Assembly: GCA_002314855.1 (NCBI GenBank)
Contig: DCHQ01000005.1
Location: forward strand, 6,281-41,037
Length of the DNA stretch: 34,757 nucleotides
Direction of reading: 5' to 3'
From: Lachnospiraceae bacterium UBA1748
GTDB taxonomy: Bacteria; Bacillota; Clostridia; Lachnospirales; Lachnospiraceae
This document shows, piece after piece, positions 14,764-21,887 of this stretch; the first letter of the stretch is position 1, and the number at the start of each line of letters is the position of its first letter. Under the pieces are notes generated by a model. That model searched no databases. It worked only from the letters and a program-made list of their open reading frames with translations, and was not told where the DNA came from. Made by a program: the position numbers and the translations under genes.

Positions 14764-16659
14764 ATGAAATCAAAAGCTAAATTATCAGTGACATTTATAG
14801 CCATTGGAGTTGCCATGTTAATAGGTGGTGTTGTTGGTTTAGCTTCTATGGTTGCTAAGTTGCCAGAGAAGATTGAACAAGAAGTACGAAAAGATAAAAA
14901 TATAATAGGCGATGATATTAGCAATGATGATGTTTCTGATTCGGATGATTGGAAATCAAAATACGCAGAACTAGTTCAGGATTGGCAGAGCGCATATGGA
15001 TTAGACGATTGCTCGGGCTACAATCTTATTTATATTGATGATGATGATATACCAGAGCTATGTATGTTTAGATCACTTTATAGTGGGGTCGGAGTAGATG
15101 TTTATACATATGTGGAAGGTGCTGGTGCAATGTGTTTCATTAGTGAATTACCTTCCATGGGAATAGATGGACATAGTCTACTGTATTATGAAAAGAGTGG
15201 ATATGTATTGGCTAAAACTGATTTTGGGAAAGAGTGGTTATATTTCTATAAGCTTCGTGATGACATTTGTTTAGCTGAGTTTAATACATATTTCGATGAA
15301 AAAAATGCATCATTAGTAATTGAATCACGCGAAGAATGGGGAAATGATCCAGCATTCACCAATGTGATATATGCTGACAATAGTGGAAGCTATCATCGTA
15401 TAGAATATGATGAAAAATATAAAGTAGATGATATTCCAGACATAGATTTGATTAAAGATGCTACAAATATCGATGATTTTGACGATGCAATAGATGTTCT
15501 AGATAGCATCATGACATACAATGAAATATGCGATGTTCTGGATATTACAGATAGACTAGTTAGTGAGTACGATTATGATTATTTAATAAATCATTTCAAT
15601 CATTTACTTAGTTGTTATCGGGATGGCTATTATCAGAACACAAGTATAGGATCACCTGAAATTGCTTGGCCAGAATTTGCTCTTGGAGATTTAAATTCAG
15701 ACGGATATTTGGATCTGATAGTAGTTGGTGATGTGGTTGATAAAGGCTATAAGTGTGCCGAGGTTTCTATTTGGGATGGAAGCTCTTTTAACTCACAGAT
15801 AATTTATGGTTATCCAGTTATCTATAGTGACAATGTGATTTGGAATATAGATGGTTCAGTAGACATTGATAATATGACAGAGGAGCACTTGGAAGAGGGC
15901 TATTTAATTGAAGCAGATGGTGAGATTGTAAAAAAATATTATGGCTACTACTATAATGAATTCAACTCCGAAACAGGGGATCGTAAGGTACTAGAAGAAA
16001 AGTATACTGTAGATGGCAAGATCGTTACAAAAGATGAGTATGAGAATATTAGTGGTGATAGTAAGACTAACCAGGAACTTTTAGAATATACATCCGCTGA
16101 TTCAGATATTGTTATCGATTACTTCAAGAAGTACGGAATAGATACTATTTCAGCTTCTGATGCAGCTTGCTATAAAAAGCTTCTTACAGATTGGAAGAAT
16201 GGGATATCGTATGGCTATTTTTACGGAGCTTGGGATTCGTATCCAAGTGATGATGAAGAGGTAAAAATGTTTGCATATACTGATATCAATGGAGATAACG
16301 TTAAGGAACTTTTAGTTGGTAATGATAAATATTTTAATGTGATGTTACCAAAGGATAGCTGGGATGAAGCCAGTCTAGGTACTTATACTTACACAGATGG
16401 AGATGGCGGCTTATACCAGGATTCTGAATGGATAGATTATGAAGAATATTCCATATTTATTTATGATGGCAGTTCTGTCGAGTATATCGGTACGATGGCT
16501 AGTTTTGAATTGGATGATAATTCAGGAGAATATGTATACGGCATTCTAGATCGTCCAACCACCGAAGAAGATTATAATGAGTTATTAGACAGTTTATATG
16601 GTTTATCTGATATGGAGTGTTATGAAGTAACAGAAGAAAATATAAACAAAGTATTTTAA
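14764..16659 (+). CDS. Large acidic membrane-anchored protein with EF-hand-like loops
   Basis: A 631-residue protein, very rich in D, E and Y, with an N-terminal membrane anchor (about 7-29, with K residues before it) and no lipobox, so probably displayed outside the cell. Three Ca-loop-like patterns are visible: YIDDDDIPEL near 90, DLNSDGYLDLIVVGD at about 308-322 and YTDINGDNVKELLVGND at about 504-520. The D-x-N/D-x-D-G pattern followed by a hydrophobic strand resembles FG-GAP/VCBS or dockerin-type calcium loops. Segments YAELVQDW (near 67) and YKKLLTDW (near 472) each precede one loop, suggesting a duplicated module. The function is unknown; no catalytic motif is recognised. GCGAGG lies upstream of the ATG. 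Confidence 0.7.
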   Translation: MKSKAKLSVTFIAIGVAMLIGGVVGLASMVAKLPEKIEQEVRKDKNIIGDDISNDDVSDSDDWKSKYAELVQDWQSAYGLDDCSGYNLIYIDDDDIPELCMFRSLYSGVGVDVYTYVEGAGAMCFISELPSMGIDGHSLLYYEKSGYVLAKTDFGKEWLYFYKLRDDICLAEFNTYFDEKNASLVIESREEWGNDPAFTNVIYADNSGSYHRIEYDEKYKVDDIPDIDLIKDATNIDDFDDAIDVLDSIMTYNEICDVLDITDRLVSEYDYDYLINHFNHLLSCYRDGYYQNTSIGSPEIAWPEFALGDLNSDGYLDLIVVGDVVDKGYKCAEVSIWDGSSFNSQIIYGYPVIYSDNVIWNIDGSVDIDNMTEEHLEEGYLIEADGEIVKKYYGYYYNEFNSETGDRKVLEEKYTVDGKIVTKDEYENISGDSKTNQELLEYTSADSDIVIDYFKKYGIDTISASDAACYKKLLTDWKNGISYGYFYGAWDSYPSDDEEVKMFAYTDINGDNVKELLVGNDKYFNVMLPKDSWDEASLGTYTYTDGDGGLYQDSEWIDYEEYSIFIYDGSSVEYIGTMASFELDDNSGEYVYGILDRPTTEEDYNELLDSLYGLSDMECYEVTEENINKVF

Positions 16660-16688
16660 CTGGGGAATCTAGAAGGGTAGTACTAGAT

Positions 16689-16937
16689 ATGGGGAATTTG
16701 AAATTTGACACACCAAATGAAAATAAAACAATAAAGATATTGGAATTTGTACATATTGTGATGCTTGTTCTATATTGCTTGCTATTAGATGCATTTGTTG
16801 TCTACACAGCTGCAAGAGATGATTTGATTAAAGATGAAATAGATTGGGATAGACTTGGCGGCGGAGATGGCGGGGGCATTCCAAGATTCTATATTTATCG
16901 TGGTAGTCAAGGACGTCTTGAAAGAAGAGTTATATAG
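16689..16937 (+). CDS. Short hypothetical single-pass membrane protein
   Basis: An 82-residue frame with one membrane segment (about 22-42, LEFVHIVMLVLYCLLLDAFV) and then a charged, glycine-rich tail with LGGGDGGGIPRFY near residues 61-73. GAAGGGTAG lies about 15 bases upstream of the ATG, somewhat far. It follows the acidic protein by 29 bases and could be in the same operon. I recognise no family. The G-rich stretch is unlike the surrounding AT-rich DNA. Confidence 0.45.
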   Translation: MGNLKFDTPNENKTIKILEFVHIVMLVLYCLLLDAFVVYTAARDDLIKDEIDWDRLGGGDGGGIPRFYIYRGSQGRLERRVI

Positions 16938-16945
16938 ATTGACAG

Positions 16946-16977
16946 AATTAGTCGTAAAGTGGGTTACCACTAATTCA
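16946..16977 (+). other. Compact hairpin without T-tail
   Basis: GAATTAGT (16946-16953) pairs with ACTAATTC (16970-16977); inside it GTAA pairs with TTAC across a single C/C mismatch, closing a 6-nt loop. No T-run follows, so it is not a standard terminator. It lies in the 250-base gap before the GNAT genes, which otherwise holds only a terminator. Confidence 0.35.
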
Positions 16978-17076
16978 ATGCCTAAAAAATTGGGCGAGGT
17001 TGATTACATCAGGTGATTTTAATATTTAATTTATCAGTAATGTACTTATTACACCGCATGTGTCAGGTATCTTACG

Positions 17077-17109
17077 GCAGTAGATTATATAAGGTCTACT
17101 GCTTTTTTT
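17077..17109 (+). terminator. Intrinsic terminator upstream of the GNAT genes
   Basis: GCAGTAGA (17077-17084) pairs with TCTACTGC (17095-17102), followed by seven T. The sequence is a close variant of the hairpin at 7817-7840. Confidence 0.8.
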
Positions 17110-17187
17110 ATATTACAAATCTATATACTTTTCCTGGAATCTATGATGAAATTATTGTAACTGGTGTTATTGGTACGAGGATTATTT

Positions 17188-17643
17188 ATGATAGAAATAA
17201 AAGCAGTAGAAAAAGATAGTGAATTGGCTAAGAAGCTTCTTCGCTATGTCGAGGAGTGTTCCTGGGATGATTGCAAGGATCATATTGCATATATGATAAG
17301 AGACTGGGTGTTTACTGACTGGGAAACAATGTTTGTTGCGCTTTGCGGTGATGATATTGTAGGTATGGCGTCAATTATGAAGACGGACTATTATCCCCTG
17401 CCAGAAATATATCCATGGATATCCTGTGTATTTGTATCAGAAGAACATAGAGGGAATAGAATCAGTGGTCAATTGATTGATTATGCCAATCAATATGCGA
17501 AGAGTCAGGGCTTTGAGAAGAGTTATATTCCGTCTGAATTTATGGGCCTATATGAAAAGTATGGGTATGCATTTGTGCGAGATATTGTGAATTACGGTGA
17601 TGGCGTTGATCATCTATTTGAAAAAAGATTGGAGACTGAGTAA
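17188..17643 (+). CDS. GNAT family N-acetyltransferase
   Basis: A 151-residue acetyl-CoA-dependent acetyltransferase of unknown substrate. The GNAT fold is visible: a central strand IVGMASIM (57-64), then VFVSEEHRGNRISGQLIDYANQYAKSQG at 81-108, where RGNRISG fits the acetyl-CoA pyrophosphate loop, and the C-terminal GLYEKYGYAFV (120-130), typical of the last helix and strand. I use ATG 17188 with GAGGA about 8 bases upstream; the frame is open from a GTG at 17164, but that has no ribosome binding site. Its stop overlaps the next gene's start (TAATG), so the two acetyltransferases are translationally coupled. Confidence 0.82.
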   Translation: MIEIKAVEKDSELAKKLLRYVEECSWDDCKDHIAYMIRDWVFTDWETMFVALCGDDIVGMASIMKTDYYPLPEIYPWISCVFVSEEHRGNRISGQLIDYANQYAKSQGFEKSYIPSEFMGLYEKYGYAFVRDIVNYGDGVDHLFEKRLETE

Positions 17644-18404
17644 TGATTTATAAGTTAGAAGACACTTCTAAAGTAGAAAGATTATTTGAAGGCTGGGAAG
17701 AGACGCTTGTTTATTCATGCCTCCAAAATGTGATGGGTGATATCTATGTAACTGATATAGATGAGCCCCAGTCAGCGTATGCGAGAGTAAGCTGCTTTTG
17801 TTTTTATGCTGGAAGACCTGATAAAGAACTGGTTTTAGCTAAGCCTGAAGGTTTTGTTATTATGACACCGGAGAACGACGAATGGGCTAGGCTGATTGAA
17901 GAATGCTATCCCGATTGCAAGAAGGTAACAAGATATGCCATTAAGAAAGATACAGTATTTGACAGGGAGAAACTTCAGCATATGATGTCGAGTCTTCCAT
18001 CTGGATATGAGATTAGAAATATAGATTCAGATATTTACGATATGTGCCTTACGGATCCTGTTACTGAGGATTTTGTCTCAGCATTTGAGAGTAAAGAAAA
18101 ATATCTTAAGTTAGGACGAGGAAAAGTTGTCCTAAAGAATAATAAAATAGCAGCTGGCGCATCATCGTTTTCAAGGTATAAAGAAGGCATTGAGATAGAA
18201 GTTGATACTAAGCCGGATGAAAGACAAAAAGGTCTGGCGGCTATCGTATGTGCGGCGCTTATATTAGACTGTCTTGATGAAGGACTGTATCCAAGCTGGG
18301 ATGCGCAAAATAAGATATCAGTTCACCTTGCAGAGAAATTAGGCTATGAATTTTCGCATGAATATATTGCATATGAAGTTGTAAGTGATTGTATAACACA
18401 TTAG
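17643..18404 (+). CDS. GNAT acetyltransferase, zwittermicin-resistance-like (GNAT_acetyltran type)
   Basis: A 253-residue protein resembling the two-part GNAT_acetyltran family. The N-terminal half (about 1-115) is a divergent GNAT-like region. The C-terminal half carries the GNAT signature: KIAAGASSFSRYKEGIEIEV (about 169-188), then KPDERQKGLAAIVCAALIL (191-209), with RQKGLA as the acetyl-CoA loop, and SWDAQNKISVHLAEKLGYEF (219-238), the typical final segment of this family. Its ATG overlaps the stop of the preceding GNAT gene. The substrate is unknown; resistance or small-molecule modification is a guess from family membership. Confidence 0.75.
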   Translation: MIYKLEDTSKVERLFEGWEETLVYSCLQNVMGDIYVTDIDEPQSAYARVSCFCFYAGRPDKELVLAKPEGFVIMTPENDEWARLIEECYPDCKKVTRYAIKKDTVFDREKLQHMMSSLPSGYEIRNIDSDIYDMCLTDPVTEDFVSAFESKEKYLKLGRGKVVLKNNKIAAGASSFSRYKEGIEIEVDTKPDERQKGLAAIVCAALILDCLDEGLYPSWDAQNKISVHLAEKLGYEFSHEYIAYEVVSDCITH

Positions 18405-18466
18405 TGAAAAGGCATGATATGGACCGAGACGTGTGTGGTACATGTATAAAAAAGAATTAGAAGATA

Positions 18467-18494
18467 TAAACATTATGTAAACTTATGCCGATAT
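18467..18494 (+). promoter_or_regulatory. Sigma-28 (SigD)-like promoter
   Basis: TAAA (18467-18470), 16 bases, GCCGATAT (18487-18494). This matches the motility sigma factor consensus known from Bacillus SigD (TAAA, 14-16, GCCGATAT). It stands about 37 bases before a strong AAGGAGGG and the start-less frame below. An 8-bp inverted repeat (18479-18486 with 18511-18518) overlaps it. Confidence 0.5.
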
Positions 18495-18538
18495 ATATAT
18501 TGTAACTGATATAAGTTTATTCTGTCGTCCAAGGAGGG

Positions 18539-18805
18539 ATTAAAGCAGCATACGCATATTCAGAAGCATTATATCTTGTTAATTCAGTAGCAGGTGTTAG
18601 TCAGACTCAAAAGTCTTCAAGGGATGGAAGAAATGGGAATGATAATCACCAAAAAAGAGACAGTGGTACATTTGAAAAAATATTTAACGAGCAGTGTGAA
18701 AAGGTAAGACAGTCATCAGAAATACTCGTAAGGACGACCGGGTATGGAAGAACTGGACGACCTGCAGTAGTGAATATTCACATGCATGAATACTTTTTAC
18801 GTTAA
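18539..18805 (+). pseudogene. Start-less reading frame behind a strong ribosome binding site
   Basis: After AAGGAGGG (18531-18538) a frame runs open for about 88 codons to TAA at 18803. It begins AAYAYSEALYLVNSVAG, passes through FEKIFNEQCEKVRQSSE and ends GYGRTGRPAVVNIHMHEYFL. It looks like real protein in composition and has codon use like its neighbours, but contains no ATG, GTG or TTG at a usable distance. The codon at the expected start position is GCA or AAA; ATT at 18539 abuts the RBS. The frame is open upstream only to 18515. It may be a gene that lost its start codon, use a rare start, or reflect a sequence error. It is followed by its own terminator. I do not recognise the family; a motility link is inferred only from the promoter. 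Confidence 0.5.
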
Positions 18806-18811
18806 ATTATT

Positions 18812-18845
18812 AAAGGACATTTCGTTTCGACGAAATGTCCTTTTT
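18812..18845 (+). terminator. Terminator with UUCG tetraloop
   Basis: A 13-14 bp stem with arms AAAGGACATTTCG and CGAAATGTCCTTT (18812-18825 with 18830-18843), a TTCG tetraloop and a T-run. It is nearly identical to the terminator at 21888-21922. The next 110 bases hold a small hairpin (18890-18905) and no gene. Confidence 0.88.
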
Positions 18846-18954
18846 ATGTGCCTTTATTCAGCGATTAGGTTATATGGGGAACGGGGCAGCTCAGGCTTGC
18901 CTGAGGTTATTGTCACGAGGATGTGTACTTTGGCCCGTATACTACGAAATATAA

Positions 18955-19003
18955 AAAAAGATATTACAGATGGTTTATATAGACCATTATGTAATATCTT
19001 TTT
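18955..19003. terminator. Bidirectional terminator at the 3' end of the XRE gene
   Basis: A 14-bp outer stem (18955-18968 with 18990-19003, core AGATATTACA) with an inner 5-bp stem ATGGT/ACCAT. A-runs and T-runs flank it on both strands. The stop codon of the minus-strand XRE gene (18987-18989) lies inside it. Confidence 0.75.
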
Positions 19004-19217
19004 TGTTTATTGAGCTTATATTTGTTATGCCAGCCATGTAATCTAGAGAGACGTTATAAAAGTTTGCAAGCATTATTGCTATTTCAAAAGGTAACTCTCG
19101 TTTGCCGGTTTCATAATTATGATAAGTTGTTCGTTGCATATGTAGAATGTCTGCTAATTGCCGTATAGACAAATCTTTATCTTCGCGTAAATCCCGCAAT
19201 CTTGGATAATATCCCAT
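18987..19217 (-). CDS. XRE-family (Cro/CI-type) DNA-binding regulator
   Basis: A 76-residue single-domain helix-turn-helix protein. LRDLREDKDLSIRQLADILHMQRTTYHNYETGKRELPFEIAIMLANFYNVSLDYMAG covers the five-helix Cro/CI fold, with the recognition helix at about RTTYHNYE (29-36). The family typically binds palindromes as a dimer. On the minus strand AGAGG precedes the ATG by about 8 bases. It is transcribed away from the lipoprotein cluster, and two matching 20-base palindromes lie in the 87 bases between the two starts, so it most probably represses the lipoprotein promoter and perhaps itself. No ligand-binding domain is present. Confidence 0.85.
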   Translation of the reverse strand: MGYYPRLRDLREDKDLSIRQLADILHMQRTTYHNYETGKRELPFEIAIMLANFYNVSLDYMAGITNISSINKKDIT

Positions 19218-19231
19218 ATTTTATACCTCTG

Positions 19232-19260
19232 TTGACAGTGTACATCATATGATGTACAAT
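19232..19260 (+). promoter_or_regulatory. Sigma-A promoter of the lipoprotein cluster
   Basis: A perfect TTGACA (19232-19237), 17 bases, TACAAT (19255-19260). The whole spacer and part of the -10 are covered by the first XRE operator, so binding would block RNA polymerase directly. Confidence 0.85.
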
Positions 19261-19289
19261 CTCCCCGAATGTCCATCGTATGTTGGACA
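19239..19289. promoter_or_regulatory. Two palindromic operators between XRE and the lipoprotein genes
   Basis: Operator 1 (19239-19258) is the perfect palindrome TGTACATCATATGATGTACA. Operator 2 (19270-19289) is TGTCCATCGTATGTTGGACA, fitting the same pattern TGTNCATCRTATGNTGNACA. Their centres are 31 bp apart, three helical turns, allowing cooperative binding on one face. Operator 1 sits in the promoter spacer; operator 2 lies just downstream of the expected transcription start. Confidence 0.75.
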
Positions 19290-19304
19290 AGAGGAGAGAT
19301 TAAC

Positions 19305-20102
19305 ATGAAAAAAAGATTTTTAATTTTGGCAATGGTCATTTCTATGACACTTTGCGCATGTGGCGCATCAGTAGAGGAGACCACGTTAACAGATTCAGTA
19401 GAAGATTCTGCTGAAAAAAAAGAATTAGATGATGATAATTCTGTAGATATTTCGAATTCGGAAGAAATATCTACAGCTGAAGAAAAGTACAGTTCAGATA
19501 TTTATTCCGAATGGATTTCGCTAGAAGTGGCTGGCGAAGAACAGATATCTTTACGGCTTCCAGGCGATTATTTCGTAGGGTCCGGGCGCAAGAATGAAAA
19601 TTTGAAAGTTGATGGGCTTCCATGGTTAATTGATGTTGATGAAGATAAAGATTACTTTTCATATGATGGTTTTGAAGTTGATGACCCAGAAAAAGCAGGA
19701 ATATTAATCAATCATGATAGCCGATCAATCTATTTTACTCAATATGGAATGCGAAGAAATGTAGATGTACTTATAAGTAACCCAGAGCGAGAAGAACGTA
19801 CAACGGTAGAGGCTTTAATGGAATATCGTAAGGAGTTCAATAGGTATATTACAGAATATACATATATCGATACAGTTCATGGAATAAAATGTGATTATGA
19901 ACTCTATTATTACGAAGGGGATCTTGGTGAAAATAGAATGTCATATAACTATTTAGCAATTAGTGATAATAATCCGTATGTTGATCTTCTCTTTACATAT
20001 ATTGATCCCAAAATTGATTACAACAATCCAGATCTAGATGAATATGATGAATCACATTGGACGGAAGAGGAAGTAGTAGATTTATTGCAAAATTGTTTCT
20101 AA
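19305..20102 (+). CDS. Putative lipoprotein A under XRE control
   Basis: A 265-residue exported lipoprotein. The signal peptide MKKRFLILAMVISMTLCAC has its lipobox LCAC with C19 as the lipidated residue. It is followed by an acidic, low-complexity linker (about 20-60, rich in E, D and S) and then a folded domain from about 65 (SEWISLEVAGEEQISLRLPGDYF) to the end. I recognise no family for the domain. ATG 19305 is chosen because GAGGAG lies 8-14 bases upstream and the signal peptide begins here; an upstream in-frame ATG at 19269 overlaps operator 2. It is the first gene after the XRE-controlled promoter. Confidence 0.75.
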   Translation: MKKRFLILAMVISMTLCACGASVEETTLTDSVEDSAEKKELDDDNSVDISNSEEISTAEEKYSSDIYSEWISLEVAGEEQISLRLPGDYFVGSGRKNENLKVDGLPWLIDVDEDKDYFSYDGFEVDDPEKAGILINHDSRSIYFTQYGMRRNVDVLISNPEREERTTVEALMEYRKEFNRYITEYTYIDTVHGIKCDYELYYYEGDLGENRMSYNYLAISDNNPYVDLLFTYIDPKIDYNNPDLDEYDESHWTEEEVVDLLQNCF

Positions 20103-20164
20103 ATAATAATTAAGAATAAGTGATGAAAAATAATAAATTTAAGGACATTGGAGGAGTGGTTGTT

Positions 20165-20587
20165 ATGAAAAAAATTTTTAAGATTTTATTTATGATGAGT
20201 TTAGCCTTATCCCTAATGGGCTGTGAGAAATATACCATAAAAAATATGGCTGGTACTTATGAGAGAGAAACGTGGACGAGATATCAGGATGGAGCAAGGG
20301 TGGATCAAACAGTAGTTTTATCAAAGGATGGCACGTATGAAATGACTACTGAAAGTACGGCGGAGGGTACTCTAGTTTATGGTGGCCAATGGGAAATAAC
20401 AGAAGATGAACAGATTTATATATATCAGGACGAGATAATCGATTTTAGTAGCTGGACAGGAAATTTGCCACCACACTTTGATAAAGATGGAAAGAAACTG
20501 ACAGAACCTCATACTTCTTATATATATCTTAAGATATTGGATAAAGAAACTCTTGAGAATGGCGATTTGAAATTTTATAAGGAATGA
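20165..20587 (+). CDS. Putative small lipoprotein B, lipocalin-like
   Basis: A 140-residue lipoprotein: signal MKKIFKILFMMSLALSLMGC, lipobox LMGC, C20 lipidated. The mature part looks like an all-beta barrel of the lipocalin-like type: MAGTYERETWTRYQDG, then TVVLSKDGTYEMTTES and GGQWEITEDEQIYIYQDE, the pattern of a G-x-W/Y strand pair seen in small lipocalin-like proteins. ATG 20165 has GGAGGAG about 10 bases upstream; the frame is open upstream from GTG 20120, but the signal peptide starts at 20165. It follows lipoprotein A by 62 bases and is probably co-transcribed. Confidence 0.7.
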   Translation: MKKIFKILFMMSLALSLMGCEKYTIKNMAGTYERETWTRYQDGARVDQTVVLSKDGTYEMTTESTAEGTLVYGGQWEITEDEQIYIYQDEIIDFSSWTGNLPPHFDKDGKKLTEPHTSYIYLKILDKETLENGDLKFYKE

Positions 20588-20684
20588 TTTTGGAGAACCG
20601 GAAGATTATTCTGCCAAACTTTATATGGGCAGTTTTGAGGTTACAGCACAAAAAGTGCGTGATGACAGATGCTTGATAAAATAA
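20570..20684 (+). pseudogene. Possible C-terminal gene fragment in a shifted frame
   Basis: In the +1 frame relative to lipoprotein B, overlapping its end, about 36 codons read NDFGEPEDYSAKLYMGSFEV and on to RDDRCLIK and a stop at 20682. The composition looks protein-like, but there is no start or ribosome binding site. It could be the end of a decayed gene, or of an older longer version of lipoprotein B, or chance. Confidence 0.2.
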
Positions 20685-20704
20685 TTAGTTTAAGGAGACC
20701 AACT

Positions 20705-21856
20705 ATGAAAAATGCGAAAAAAATAGTGTTACTCGTGAGTATGATTACTATCATTTTCACTCTTTCAGGATGTGGAAAGAAAACCATTAATCTTGATGAG
20801 TATATGACAATTACAGCGACAGGCTATGACACAATGGGTACAGCCAGCTATGAATTTGATTATGATTCATTTGAAGCTGATTATTCAGGAAAGATTAAGA
20901 TATCTGGAAATAATGATGAATTAAAAGCCATAGGATTACTTACAGGTTCATCAACAGAAGACTTACTCATTAGTGCCTGTGTAAACCCTCAGTTAGACAA
21001 GAACTCCGAACTTTGCAATGGAGATACTATTACACTCAAGTGGGACTGCAATTATACTGTAGCTGAGGAATATTTCAATGTAAATCTTGAGTGCTCAGAT
21101 ATAAACTATACTGTGTCAGACTTAGATGAGTTAGGTTCATTTAATCCTTTTGATTATGTATCAGTTGAATTTTCGGGTATATCTCCAAATGGAACTGTTA
21201 CCATTGTTGCAGATGATAATCAGCCAGAGATGAAGTATTTTAGATTCACAGCAGATAAGAGTAGAGATATCGCTAATGGAGATACCATCACAGTCGCAGC
21301 TACTTTTTCAGGTACACCCGTAGCTTTTGCAGAAGAATTTGGATGTGCTGTGTCTGAGACAGAGAAGACTTATACTTGTGAGTCTATCTCGTATTATGTT
21401 TCTGATGCTAGTGAGATTCCACAGGATACAATGGATAAAATGATTGCACAGGGACTTGATGAGTTCAATGCTAATGAAGTAAGCAGATGGGATAAGCCAG
21501 AAAATTTGAATGATGTGCAGTATGTAGGTAATTACTTAGTTACATTAAAGGATGGTATGAGTGCTAATCCTAATAGCACACTTTATTTGATATATAAAGT
21601 GAATGCCACAAATGTTAAGCCAGCTGAAGAGGTTGAATATTACTACTATGTTGCTTTTAATGACGTGTTAATACTTGAAGATGGAACAGGATCTGTGAAT
21701 TTGGCTAATGCTATTATTCCATCAAAGTATTCTAGTCAGAGTAGATTTATGGTTGGTAAATATACTTATGTAGGCTATAAAGATTTAGATTCATTTGTTA
21801 ATCATTGTATTGTACCAGCAATTGATAAATATAATTATGCTTCTACAATTGAGTAA
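20705..21856 (+). CDS. Putative lipoprotein C with two tandem beta domains
   Basis: A 383-residue lipoprotein: signal to about residue 22, lipobox LSGC, C23 lipidated. The middle shows an internal duplication. NGDTITLKWDCNYTVAEEYF (about 104-123), followed by DINYTVSDLDEL, and NGDTITVAATFSGTPVAFAEEF (about 192-213), followed by ESISYYVSDASEI, are two copies of one module of about 90-100 residues, probably Ig-like beta domains. The C-terminal third is a separate domain containing TLYLIYKVNATNV and YYYYVAFNDVLIL. ATG 20705 has AAGGAG 7 bases upstream. It ends the cluster at a strong terminator. The function is unknown; a related architecture is common in Lachnospiraceae surface proteins. Confidence 0.72.
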   Translation: MKNAKKIVLLVSMITIIFTLSGCGKKTINLDEYMTITATGYDTMGTASYEFDYDSFEADYSGKIKISGNNDELKAIGLLTGSSTEDLLISACVNPQLDKNSELCNGDTITLKWDCNYTVAEEYFNVNLECSDINYTVSDLDELGSFNPFDYVSVEFSGISPNGTVTIVADDNQPEMKYFRFTADKSRDIANGDTITVAATFSGTPVAFAEEFGCAVSETEKTYTCESISYYVSDASEIPQDTMDKMIAQGLDEFNANEVSRWDKPENLNDVQYVGNYLVTLKDGMSANPNSTLYLIYKVNATNVKPAEEVEYYYYVAFNDVLILEDGTGSVNLANAIIPSKYSSQSRFMVGKYTYVGYKDLDSFVNHCIVPAIDKYNYASTIE

Positions 21857-21887
21857 GACGTTTAAGACAAAGCATCAATTATTAATT

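Noticed and set aside
17013..17219. Plus-strand 68-codon frame before the GNAT gene
   Set aside because: It spans a terminator hairpin, has no ribosome binding site, and overlaps the GNAT start in another frame.
18786..19013. Plus-strand frame across two terminators
   Set aside because: It contains both terminator hairpins and overlaps the XRE gene; its reading is an accident of the T-rich hairpins.
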